A stretch of DNA of 64,000 nt from Bacteroidales bacterium (GTDB lineage Bacteria > Bacteroidota > Bacteroidia > Bacteroidales > F082): NCBI GenBank assembly GCA_900769945.1, contig CAAGIO010000005.1, positions 1 through 64,000 on the forward strand. Reading direction: 5' to 3'. Positions 35,754-44,600 of the stretch are shown here, in pieces; the stretch's first letter is position 1, and each line of letters starts with the position of its first letter. The translations under genes and the position numbers were made by a program. The notes under the pieces are model-generated. The model saw nothing but the letters and a program-made list of their open reading frames with translations, was not told the DNA's origin and did no database searches.

Positions 35754-37310
35754 TCATTGCATACCCCAAAAATTTTCATCGAAGAGTTTGGCGATTTTCT
35801 GATGCCTTGCCATCAGCAAGGTCTGTGTATAAATGTCCTTGTTCAGTGGTAGTTTAATCTGTATGGTTGTGATGGTCTTTGACAAAGCGAGCACCTTGTC
35901 CACGCTCATATTGATTTCTGACACCTTCAACATGCGTTCGAGTTCCTTGTACACTTTCAGTGCCACGAAGCAGATGCAGACATGCGCCTCTATGCGCTTG
36001 CGCGAGAAGTGGAACATAGGGCGTATCTCTATCTTGGACTTCGCTATGCGGAATGCGCGTTCCACGTGCCACAGGCTGTGGTATGCCGAATAGACTTGCT
36101 CCATTGGTATGTCCGTATTGGTAAGATAGCCTTTCAGTCCGTCCCAACGGGCATCCTCGGTGACACGGTCATAGTTGATGGCGACCCTGACATCCCCGTC
36201 CATGGAGAGGAACTTGTTGTAGCCGCGCTTGTTTATGTTGTCTTTGGTAAGCGCACCCCGCCTATATGCTTTCTCTAGGCGGCGAATACCTTTCTCCCGG
36301 TTGTATGCGTCCTTACGGGCGCGGTCGTCGGTATAGCCTACCAGCAGCCGGCGTCCCCCTCCCTTGTCGTATTCCACCATCTTACCGTCTGCTTTCGGCT
36401 GGCTCAGTATCCACCGCTTCACCTCTGCACTTTCATTCTTTATCTTCGCGCCTATTATATATCTGTATCCTTGCGATTCGAGGTCTGCGATGTTTGCGTT
36501 GTTCATCAGGCCGGAGTCAGCCACCACGACGAAGTCCTCAAGATCATACTTGCTCACGAAAGCGTTTATTGTAGGCAGCATCGTGTGCCCCTCGTACTTG
36601 TTCCCCTCATGGATGCAGTATGCGAGCGGATATCCTCCAAGGCTGACGAGCAAACCAAGGATAATCTGGGGATTGCTGTGGCGTCCCTCTTTCGAGAAAC
36701 CCGTCTTGCGGAGGTCGTCCTCATAGTCCGCCTCAAAGTAGAGCGTGGTGACGTCGTAGAACAGAACCCCGATGTCCCCTCCGAACAGTTTGGCGGTATG
36801 GCGTACGCTGATGTCCTGGACAATCTCATGCTGGCGGTCGCTTAGCTTGTCGAGATAGCGATAGATTTTTGACAGGTCCACGTCATCGTCAAAGTGGTTC
36901 TTCAGGTATTCCGCCGTTGCTGATTTGCTCGCAGGATATGCCAGGCGTGCCTTCACCAGCTTGCGGAACACATCATCCTCTATGCGGTTGAAGCCCACCA
37001 GGTCAAAAATGCGGTCCAGAATCATGTCGCAGCCGTTTAGAAGCACGTTCTCGACACGTGACAGCACACGGCGCACCTCATCCCGCTCCCTCTCACAAGC
37101 CTCACGCTCCTCCCCGAACAAATCGAGGCGTGGATGGCGGCGTGCCTCCTCTTGAAATATCCACTCGTGACCGATTTTCACCAAATCCTCAACATCTTTC
37201 TGCCCCTTGGCTATACCGACAGTATGCAACTCTTTATAGGCTCCCTTTATCTTCTCTGCGACAACCACACTCACAGTCCCCGACCGATTCTTTTTCCGTT
37301 TGACAAACAT
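35754..37310 (-). CDS. IS1634-type (IS4 superfamily) DDE transposase
   Basis: A 518-aa transposase. DDE-region signatures: YDVTTLYFEADYED (first Asp), VADSGLMNNANI (second Asp) and SLWHVERAFRIAKSKIEIRP, RKRIEAHVCICFVAL (Glu region), as in IS1634/ISBth-like transposases. The N-terminal ~120 residues are helical and basic. I start at 37310 (MFVKRKKNRSG); the in-frame ATG at 37352 would place the start inside the end hairpin and promoter. The ORF is intact, so the element could be active. Its higher G+C and different codon use stand out from neighbouring genes. Confidence 0.9.
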   Translation of the reverse strand: MFVKRKKNRSGTVSVVVAEKIKGAYKELHTVGIAKGQKDVEDLVKIGHEWIFQEEARRHPRLDLFGEEREACERERDEVRRVLSRVENVLLNGCDMILDRIFDLVGFNRIEDDVFRKLVKARLAYPASKSATAEYLKNHFDDDVDLSKIYRYLDKLSDRQHEIVQDISVRHTAKLFGGDIGVLFYDVTTLYFEADYEDDLRKTGFSKEGRHSNPQIILGLLVSLGGYPLAYCIHEGNKYEGHTMLPTINAFVSKYDLEDFVVVADSGLMNNANIADLESQGYRYIIGAKIKNESAEVKRWILSQPKADGKMVEYDKGGGRRLLVGYTDDRARKDAYNREKGIRRLEKAYRRGALTKDNINKRGYNKFLSMDGDVRVAINYDRVTEDARWDGLKGYLTNTDIPMEQVYSAYHSLWHVERAFRIAKSKIEIRPMFHFSRKRIEAHVCICFVALKVYKELERMLKVSEINMSVDKVLALSKTITTIQIKLPLNKDIYTQTLLMARHQKIAKLFDENFWGMQ

Positions 37311-37322
37311 AGTTAAAATCTC

Positions 37323-37354
37323 CTTTGCGTACCCCATTTTTGGGGTACGCAAAG
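37323..37354. repeat. Perfect hairpin at the promoter end of the IS
   Basis: CTTTGCGTACCCC / GGGGTACGCAAAG, 13 bp with a 6-nt loop (ATTTTT on the plus strand). It overlaps the minus-strand -7 box TATCTTTG (37350-37357) of the transposase gene and its expected transcript start. Confidence 0.85.
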
Positions 37355-37414
37355 ATATAACTATTTGTCAATCAACGCAATAAAAAATCAGCATTTTTGA
37401 GTGACGAAGTCAGG

Positions 37415-37636
37415 AAATGTCTGCATGTTGCTAACAGTGCCAACAAGCTGATAATACACGCTGTCGTCACAAATCTGGCTAACCTTGTGTATCCTCGAAC
37501 GGTCAATGTACCGGAACGGGAAGTAGTCAAGCAACTCCTCAAAAGTGTGGATGCCAAGTTCTTTGTCTAACAACTCCGCCCGCTTTGGACCTACACCTTT
37601 TAGATATTCGATTCTCGTTTGAAGAAGGTCAACCAT
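37415..37636 (-). pseudogene. recG: recG, truncated by the insertion sequence
   Basis: The N-terminal ~74 codons of the ATP-dependent Holliday-junction helicase RecG: MVDLLQTRIEYLKGVGPKR, ELLDKELGIHTFEELLDYFP and FRYIDRSRIHKV are the typical wedge-domain start, followed by the first OB strand (YYQLVGTV). RecG is normally ~690-700 aa. Here the frame runs straight into the IS repeat (residues TFP then IS-derived DFVTQKC and stop). No helicase domain exists on the other side of the IS, where the valS terminator lies. Start taken at the ATG at 37636, behind a TATCTTTG box. Confidence 0.85.
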
Positions 37637-37651
37637 ATTGTTTATTTTCTG

Positions 37652-37659
37652 CAAAGATA
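37652..37659 (-). promoter_or_regulatory. -7 box of the recG remnant
   Basis: CAAAGATA on plus (TATCTTTG on minus), 15 bp before the recG start. It is still intact. Confidence 0.55.
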
Positions 37660-37973
37660 CAACAAAGTATCTAATTCATGACGGCAATATTTTTCTTTAT
37701 GATGATGTTTTTTCTCTCAGTAATTTATGGGTGTTGAGAGCTCTTGTTTTTTTTCAACGTTGTTATTTCTTAATAATCATTTGCTTTCGCTTCATCATTA
37801 TTCCTTAATAAATTTTTGGTTGAGAATAATTATGTTTTTTGTTAATAAAAAATAAGTGTTCATGAAAATAGACTTAAAGTCGAAGGTCTATTACAAAAAA
37901 TTGGTTGTTGATTAGCTATTGAGCTGGGGTTTATTTATTTTCGTGATTTTGGTTCATTTGTTTTTATTCAATT
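37660..37973. other. AT-rich intergenic stretch, no gene seen
   Basis: No ORF of note. It contains one short inverted repeat (ATAGAC / GTCTAT around 37868-37891) and long T and A runs. The base composition is lower in G+C than the housekeeping genes nearby. Confidence 0.5.
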
Positions 37974-38585
37974 TTATAGATACCAACCAGAAAGTTGTAG
38001 ATAGCAACGATCTTCACCGCTCCCGTCTCCATCCCACCAATTTGCTAAAGAAAGACGAATAATTGTGCCTGCGGGAATTCGTTTAACTATTTCTTGGAAG
38101 CCTACAAATTTCAAACGCGTTTGTTTATATTTGTAGTAATGCTTACCAAATTGTTTAGTATAGATGAGATCTGAGTCTGCAATCCAAAACTGTGTGCTAA
38201 AAGAAGGAATATTTTCTCTATTAATAAAGTTTTTATTACCATGAATAACCACACATCCTTCAAATGTGTCTTCTAAGCATCCAATAGTCAACTTTTGTCC
38301 CCAATTATGGGTTTTAATAAATTTAACAATGCCAGAGATACCAACGTTATTGACTTTTTGAATAGGAGATGTTTGTTTGTCTTCAATATGAGGTTTAGGT
38401 CTTACATTCCATGCATTTTCTACATTCATTATCCATCTGTCTCCTATCTCGTATGGAGCATCATCCGATAAGTTTCCTCCACGCTCATTATGTATGCGTA
38501 TTAGTTCACATGTTTGCTCAATAATACCGCCAACGCAGATACCTTTGTGCATTTGAGTTTTTGATACGATTAATATGGTTACCAT
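37974..38585 (-). CDS. Probable dual-OB domain protein (DUF488-linked)
   Basis: A 203-aa protein, third gene of the DUF488 operon. It begins MVTILIVSKTQMHKGICVGG, the pattern I associate with the dual OB-containing (DuOB) domain family, followed by GDRWIMNVENAW. The second half is beta-rich (SGIVKFIKTHNWGQKL, FWIADSDLIYTKQFGKHYY) and ends SLANWWDGDGSGEDRCYLQLSGWYL, a conserved-looking tail. No signal peptide or membrane helix. OB folds usually bind nucleic acid or nucleotides. The gene starts 3 bp after the preceding DUF488 gene stops. The domain name is from memory and needs confirmation; the gene itself is clear. Confidence 0.65.
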   Translation of the reverse strand: MVTILIVSKTQMHKGICVGGIIEQTCELIRIHNERGGNLSDDAPYEIGDRWIMNVENAWNVRPKPHIEDKQTSPIQKVNNVGISGIVKFIKTHNWGQKLTIGCLEDTFEGCVVIHGNKNFINRENIPSFSTQFWIADSDLIYTKQFGKHYYKYKQTRLKFVGFQEIVKRIPAGTIIRLSLANWWDGDGSGEDRCYLQLSGWYL

Positions 38586-38588
38586 GTG

Positions 38589-39071
38589 TTATAAATCTTG
38601 TATTTCGCAGTTTAAAATTTTTGATAAACGTTTGGCTACAAGTGATCGGTGACAGGCACTTGCGAACTCTTCAACGCAAAAAAATACGATATTTGATGCT
38701 CCGCAATTCACTAATTCATTAGCTAATCCTTCAATATCAAACTTGTCAAGTATGCATTTTATATATTCAGATTTAAAAACCAATCCAAGTTCTTTGCGCT
38801 GTTTCTTGGTCTCTCCATTTAATTTGTCAGCATCTTTCTGCTTTTGGCGAATTTCATTTGTCGGAGCAAGTTCTTTTATATATCGATATTTTATGCCAAG
38901 TTCTTCAAGTTTAGATTGTAAATAGTTGCTATTTACATATTTATACTGAGAACCTCTAACTCCACGACGTTGTCTTATGTCGCAGAATAAGTCGATATTA
39001 TTATCTTGAAGTTTTTTTAAAAAAATATCTTCTGTGGAGTTGTAAACTCCTATAGTGTATATTTTAAACAT
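38589..39071 (-). CDS. DUF488 family protein (short type)
   Basis: A 160-aa cytoplasmic protein. DUF488 features: KIYTIGVYNSTEDIFLKKLQ at the N-terminus, DLFCDIRQRRGVRGSQYKYV, then KYRYIKELAPTNEIR and, near the C-terminus, the Cys/His cluster FFCVEEFASACHRSLVAKRL (C-x-E and CHR). The biochemical function of DUF488 is not established. It overlaps the first DUF488 gene by 8 bp and is followed 3 bp later by the dual-OB gene. It belongs to a different subgroup from its neighbour (RQRRGVRGS rather than RSNPFSKW), so it is not a simple recent duplicate. Confidence 0.85.
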   Translation of the reverse strand: MFKIYTIGVYNSTEDIFLKKLQDNNIDLFCDIRQRRGVRGSQYKYVNSNYLQSKLEELGIKYRYIKELAPTNEIRQKQKDADKLNGETKKQRKELGLVFKSEYIKCILDKFDIEGLANELVNCGASNIVFFCVEEFASACHRSLVAKRLSKILNCEIQDL

Positions 39072-39681
39072 AATAGCTCAAAATCTCATCTTCTTCCTGC
39101 TCTTCTTTTTTGTAGGACTTTCTCGACTTAAAATAAGGAGGCGTTGCTTCATTAAATAAATCGCCTTCAGGCCAGTTTCCCTTACCTCTATCTAATTCAG
39201 TCATAATATCAACTTGTGTTTTTGTTTTGTTCACGGCAATGATATGCTCCATAGAAATATTTTCTTGGAAATATAATTCGCGACCAATTAATTTACTTCG
39301 ATGACACTGTGTTGGGTCTGCCTCACTACACATTACGGCAACTCTACATCCTTTTTCGTTTGCCTTAATAAGCCTTTTTAATCCAGTCTGAAATTGAGGT
39401 GTTTCGGCCATTTTTTTATAATCAAAATAACCTTCTGCATCAAAGCAGTTTTCATCCAATGGACGACCTCCAATTACATCGCCCATATATAAGTATATGA
39501 TACCTTGTTGGTTAAGAATATCTTCGATCATTCCTCTATTATATTGAGGAGCCCATTTTGAGAAAGGGTTACTTCTTACGTCAATAAGATAATGGATGTT
39601 GTACGAACGAAGTTCTGAGATGAATTCATCCATAGATTTTTGTCCGTGTCCAATTGAATATATTGATGATAACATAACCAT
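39064..39681 (-). CDS. DUF488 family protein (long type)
   Basis: A 205-aa protein, first gene of the operon. DUF488 core: IYSIGHGQKSMDEFISELRS, YLIDVRSNPFSKWAPQYN, YMGDVIGGRP, GLKRLIKANEKGCRVAVM and the Cys/His cluster CSEADPTQCHRSKLIGREL. A charged C-terminal tail (KKEEQEEDE) follows. The ATG at 39681 is preceded by a TATCTTTG box at 39699-39706; a second ATG lies two codons later. Compared with housekeeping genes in the window it is AT-rich. DUF488 proteins have a proposed but unproven enzymatic role. Confidence 0.87.
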   Translation of the reverse strand: MVMLSSIYSIGHGQKSMDEFISELRSYNIHYLIDVRSNPFSKWAPQYNRGMIEDILNQQGIIYLYMGDVIGGRPLDENCFDAEGYFDYKKMAETPQFQTGLKRLIKANEKGCRVAVMCSEADPTQCHRSKLIGRELYFQENISMEHIIAVNKTKTQVDIMTELDRGKGNWPEGDLFNEATPPYFKSRKSYKKEEQEEDEILSYYV

Positions 39682-39698
39682 ACGAAAATATGATTCTG

Positions 39699-39706
39699 CA
39701 AAGATA
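39699..39706 (-). promoter_or_regulatory. -7 box of the DUF488 operon
   Basis: CAAAGATA on plus (TATCTTTG on minus), 17 bp before the ATG, giving a leader of about 10 nt. Confidence 0.6.
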
Positions 39707-39808
39707 AGAAATAATGTTTGATTTTGTGTGTTTTTTTTTGAATATGCTTGTTGAGAATAAGTTATTTTGAAATCGTGAATTAATAGGATAAAAGAACGGA
39801 ATTTTTAT

Positions 39809-39816
39809 TACCTTTG
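39809..39816 (+). promoter_or_regulatory. -7 box for lysS
   Basis: TACCTTTG, 81 bp before the ATG at 39898. The leader contains a weak hairpin (TTATGT / ACATAA) just before the start codon. Confidence 0.55.
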
Positions 39817-39897
39817 CACCCAAATATTATTATAAATCGGAGATGATGCTTGTTGAATGGCGGGTGTTATGTCCTTAGAACACATAAAAGATAAAAA

Positions 39898-41610
39898 ATG
39901 TTAAGCGAACAGGAACAAATTAGAAGGAACTCCTTGCAGGAGCTTTATAAATTAGGTATCAACCCATATCCGCAGGCTGCGTATGAGGTCAATGTGACGA
40001 CGAAACAGATAAAAGAAGAGTTTGATGACAATGATTTGTCAAAGTTTGAGCATGTCAGCATTGGCGGTCGTATCATGAGCCGTCGTATCATGGGAGCGGC
40101 AGCCTTTTGTGAACTTCAAGATGCGCACGGCCGTATCCAGCTTTATCTGAAACGTGATGAGATTTGTCCGGGCGAGGATAAGACAATGTATAACACGGTG
40201 TTTAAGAAACTCCTTGATATAGGCGACTTTATTGGCGTGAAGGGCTATGTCTTCCGTACCGAGATGGGTGAGATTTCTATTCATGTGAAGGAGATGACGG
40301 TGCTCTGCAAATCGTTGCGCCCTCTTCCAATCGTTAAGGAAAAAGACGGAGTGAAGTATGACGAGTTCAACGACCCGGAGCTGCGTTATCGTATGCGCTA
40401 TGTTGACCTCGTGGTGAACGATAAGGTGAAGGATATCTTTATTAAGAGGACAAAGGCTATCGACAGTATCCGTCGGTTCTTCAACGAGAGCGGCTATCTT
40501 GAGGTTGAGACACCTGTGCTTCAGTCGATTCCTGGTGGTGCATCAGCACGCCCGTTCATCACTCATCATAATGCGCTCGACATCCCGCTCTACCTCAGAA
40601 TCGCTGACGAGCTATACCTGAAACGCCTTATCGTGGGCGGCTTCGACGGCGTCTATGAGTTCTCACGTAACTTCCGCAACGAGGGTATGGACCGCTCCCA
40701 TAACCCTGAGTTTACAGGCCTTGAGATATATGTCGCCTATAAGGATTATCTCTGGATGATGGATTATACTGAAGAGATGATTCACCGCTGCGCAATGGAT
40801 GTGCTTGGTACAGATAAGGTTATGGTCGGCGATAAGGAGATTAGCTTTAAACGTCCTTTCAAACGTATCTCTATGATCGACTCTATCAAGGAGAACACCG
40901 GCATCGATATCAACGGCATGGACGAGGCTCAGCTGCGCGAGGTGTGCAAACAACTCGATATCGAAGTGGACCCTTCTATGGGTAAAGGTAAACTTATTGA
41001 CGAGATATTCGGAGCAAAATGCGAGGGTAACTATATTCAGCCTACTTTCATCACAGATTATCCTGTCGAGATGTCGCCTCTCTGCAAACGCCATCGCGAA
41101 AACCCGGAACTCACCGAGCGTTTCGAGCTTATGATTAATGGTAAGGAGGTGGCTAACGCCTATACCGAGCTTAACGACCCTATAGACCAGCGCGCACGTT
41201 TCGAGGAACAGATGATGCTCGCCGGCCGCGGTGACGATGAGGCAATGGTTATCGACCAAGACTTCCTCCGCGCTCTGGAATATGGCATGCCTCCAACATC
41301 GGGCATGGGTATCGGTATCGACCGCTTCGTGATGCTCCTTACCGGACAGACCCAGATTCAAGAAGTCCTCCTCTTCCCACAAATGCGCCCCGAAAAAGTT
41401 CAGAAAACAGCATCAAAAGAAGATTTTATGGCAGCCGGCGTCCCCGAAGTGTGGGCCGAAGTGCTCGTAAAACACTATAACTCTGTGGAACAGATGAAGT
41501 CGGAGAAACCAGCAGGCCTACGCGAGAAACTGAACGGCATCCGTAAGAAAACAAAAATGGATGTCCCAGCATTGCAGCTTGAAGAAGTAGAATCATGGAT
41601 AAATAATTGA
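39898..41610 (+). CDS. lysS: Lysyl-tRNA synthetase, class II
   Basis: A 570-aa class IIb synthetase that charges tRNA-Lys. The OB-fold anticodon domain spans residues ~55-160 (SIGGRIMSRRIMGAAAFCEL). Motif 2 is seen in EFSRNFRNEGMDRSHNPEF and motif 3 in GMGIGIDRFVMLLTG. A ~70-aa extension after motif 3 (ASKEDFMAAGVPEVWAEVL) is found in Bacteroidota LysRS. Full length. The stop codon lies 2 bp from the next start codon, so the secreted protease downstream is probably co-transcribed. Confidence 0.96.
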   Translation: MLSEQEQIRRNSLQELYKLGINPYPQAAYEVNVTTKQIKEEFDDNDLSKFEHVSIGGRIMSRRIMGAAAFCELQDAHGRIQLYLKRDEICPGEDKTMYNTVFKKLLDIGDFIGVKGYVFRTEMGEISIHVKEMTVLCKSLRPLPIVKEKDGVKYDEFNDPELRYRMRYVDLVVNDKVKDIFIKRTKAIDSIRRFFNESGYLEVETPVLQSIPGGASARPFITHHNALDIPLYLRIADELYLKRLIVGGFDGVYEFSRNFRNEGMDRSHNPEFTGLEIYVAYKDYLWMMDYTEEMIHRCAMDVLGTDKVMVGDKEISFKRPFKRISMIDSIKENTGIDINGMDEAQLREVCKQLDIEVDPSMGKGKLIDEIFGAKCEGNYIQPTFITDYPVEMSPLCKRHRENPELTERFELMINGKEVANAYTELNDPIDQRARFEEQMMLAGRGDDEAMVIDQDFLRALEYGMPPTSGMGIGIDRFVMLLTGQTQIQEVLLFPQMRPEKVQKTASKEDFMAAGVPEVWAEVLVKHYNSVEQMKSEKPAGLREKLNGIRKKTKMDVPALQLEEVESWINN

Positions 41611-41612
41611 AA

Positions 41613-44600
41613 ATGAAAAAAATAGCATTGATAGTAGTGCTTTTAGCAGCTTCATGCCTGTCGTTCGCACAAACGATAGAGAAGACGTATCTCTTCAATA
41701 ACCCAACAATTAATAATGTCAACGGTTATGATGTCGTCTCCTTTGAAAACACTACAAATAACGGGAAACCGGGAGAAGCATCAATACCTTGGCAGATAGT
41801 ATCTCTGCTCCTCCCTCAAAACTCCCAAGCTGAGGGCATCTCTGTCGAATATTCCGATTTCGTTGAGCTTGAAGGGTCTTTTACCCTGCTCCCTCAACAG
41901 TCGCCACGCCCGCTCTCTTCAACAGAGCCAGTGTCATTCGAGAAAGATGAGGAGTTCTACTCGTCAGAGCTTACTTATCCGGCACGTTCATTCTCAAATG
42001 TTGAGACACAGTATCTTAATGGTTGCTCCTTCGCCTTCGCACAGTTCTCTCCGGTACGATATGTGCCGGCGTCAGGACAACTGTCTTTCGCAAGGAAAGC
42101 CGTGGTGAAGATAAATGTCTCTGAGTCAAAAGCTGATAAGTCGCAGCTTCTGTGGCTGACGCCTGAGATTCAAGGACGTGTGGAGCGTCTCGCCCAGAAC
42201 CCAGAAGCAGTGCACGACTATAAGGTAAGAACCCGTAACGTCAATGGCTATGAACTACTTGTTATTACCCCTCAAGAATGGGTGCCGCATTTCGATGAGT
42301 ATGTCTCCTTCTATAATGCACGCGGCCTTCGGACAAGGGTGACTGCCTTGGAAGATATTTATCCTGATAACGAAGGACGTGATGAACAAGAAAAAATAAG
42401 GTCTTTTATCAAACATGAGTATGAGAATAACGGTATCATGATGGTGCTTCTCGGCGGTGACGCCGGATTGGTGCCTTACCGCTCATTGTATTGCTTTGTG
42501 AATGATGAGACGTATGATAACCTCCCGGCAGATATGTACTATGCCTGCCTCGATGGGACATGGAATGACAACGATAATGAGCTGTGGGGCGAGATAGGTG
42601 AAGATGACCTGCTCCCCGAACTTGCCGTTGCACGTATGCCTTTTAATAACGAGACGCAGTTTAATAATATGATGCACAAGACGTTACGTTATCAAGATAA
42701 CCCTGTTCTCGGTGAGTTTCACGATGTTATCCTTGGCGCAGAACACCTCGGCGATGGCTATTATGGCAGCAATGACCTCAATATGCTTATCGGTGGCAGC
42801 GAACAATTCGACTATACTACCGTGGGCGTGCCGGAAGTGTATGACTTCCATAAGGTCTATGCTGATGGTGAGACCGGCTGGAGCGGCTCAATATTCCGAA
42901 AAGCTATTAATGATATAGGTGGACAATACGTACACCATGTTGGGCACGCTAACACTGATTATGTGGCGGGCTGGTATGTGAACTCAACGAATGACGCGTC
43001 TTTCGCAAGTCTCGACGGCACCAACCATAACTATAATTTCTTCCATACCCACGGATGTATCTGCGGCGACTTCACCCATAACTGTATCCTTGAACGCCTT
43101 GTGAATATCTCCACTGGCTTCGTGGCCGCAACGGGTAACTCGCGCTACGGCTGGTATGTGCCTTGGGGCGATGGCATGGCTGCACACCTGCATCGTGAGT
43201 TCGTCGATTCTTACTTCAATGACCGACTACCTTATATTGGTACTGCCTTCGTGGAAATGAAGATTATGACCGCTCCTTACGTCAATGCTGAGTGGGGCGA
43301 TAACGGCGCAATGCGCTGGAATATCTATGACCTCAATATTCTTGGTGATGTAGCGGTATGCCCTTGGCTCGATGAACCTTTCATCCCTGAAATACGATAC
43401 CAAGCCGCCCTACAACAAGGAACATCATCTACTACCGTGATAATCAAGAAACAAGGACAGCCGCAAAATAATTTCAGATGCTCACTGTTCAACGGTGACG
43501 AACTGCTCGCTTTCGGCTTGACAAATGACGATGGAACAGCTGACTTGGTTCTCGATGCTCCACTTAATGCTACAGGTGAACTACAACTTGTTGTCACAGG
43601 CCCTAACGCTTGGCCTCAAACACTGACAATCAACGCAATAGATGCAAATACGCCTTTAGTATTCCCTGATGAGATAACTGTCTCCGACGCCTCAGGCAAT
43701 AATAACGGACTCCTCGATTATAATGAGACACTTTCTCTTCAAATTGCTTTCTCAAACGCAGGCTCCGTCCCCGCAAATAATGTTGTCGCTACTCTTTCTA
43801 CCTCATCACCTTATATTAATATAATTAACGGCGAGTGTAACATAGGCTCGGTGGCAATGGAATCACCTGCTTATGGCTCTTTCGACTTGTCGGTGGCAAA
43901 CAACGCTCCTGATGGGGAATATGCCGACTTCTCAATCACTTGTTCCAACGGAACTGATTCATGGTCAGAGGATTTCAGCCTCGTGATGCTTGCTCCCGTG
44001 TTCAGGACTACCGACCTCTCCTTTGAAGAATCGGAAGGCGATATGAATGGATATATCACCCCCGGCGATGTGGTCGAAATAACGCTGTCGGGCGAGAATA
44101 TCGGATACGGAATGTCTTATGGCACATCGTTGTTCGCTACTTCTGAAAACGACTTTGTCACAATTGAAGATGAAGTCGTCACTATCGGTGATGTTGATAA
44201 TTATGGTGCTTTCTCCGCTGTCGTCAGAATGACAGTCGCTGACAACGCCGCCGATGGTTCTATTGGCAGGATAATGCTCGTTTCTAAAACAGAATCAGGT
44301 AGAGTGGTATCTGAAAACAATTTCGATTTTGCAGTTGGACTTATTAAAGAAGGCTTCGAGTCGGGCGATTTCTCTCACCTTATTTGGCAGCATGAAGGTG
44401 ATAAGCCATGGGTGGTGTCTGATACTCAAGCATATAGCGGCACGTATAGCGCGCAGACCGGAAATATTGCCGATGATGAAATAACATCGCTTCTTATCGA
44501 AATGGATTCTTCAACAGGTGGCGAGCTGTCCTTCTATTTCAAGACATCTACAGAGAAACGTAGAGACTATTTCGTTCTCTATGTTGATGAGAAGTTTGTG

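Larger units (their letters stand above)
35744..37414. mobile_element. IS1634-like insertion sequence, 1671 bp
   Basis: It is bounded by perfect 13-bp inverted repeats: CCTGACTTCGTCA at 35744-35756 and TGACGAAGTCAGG at 37402-37414. A second inverted pair lies inside (GCATACCCCAAAAAT at 35759-35773; GCGTACCCCAAAAAT as minus-strand sequence at the right hairpin). It contains one transposase gene whose TGA stop falls inside the left terminal repeat. Flanking bases (TTTTTT left, AAATGT right) show no target duplication, consistent with a deletion or rearrangement at one end. The right end cuts recG. Confidence 0.85.

Noticed and set aside
36266..36845. Plus-strand ORFs inside the insertion sequence
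   Set aside because: They are out-of-frame shadows in the higher-G+C transposase gene and lack start sites or conserved motifs.
37388..37414. C-terminal residues of the recG reading frame (DFVTQKC)
   Set aside because: They are encoded by the insertion sequence end, so they are fusion residues and not recG sequence.
37868..37891. Small inverted repeat ATAGAC/GTCTAT in the gap after the DUF488 operon
   Set aside because: Stem is only 6-8 bp, there is no T tract in the right place, and such repeats are expected by chance in AT-rich sequence.
39626..39823. Minus-strand ORF of 65 codons over the start of the first DUF488 gene
   Set aside because: It runs across the promoter of the DUF488 operon, is hydrophobic/basic without family resemblance, and overlaps the well-supported frame.
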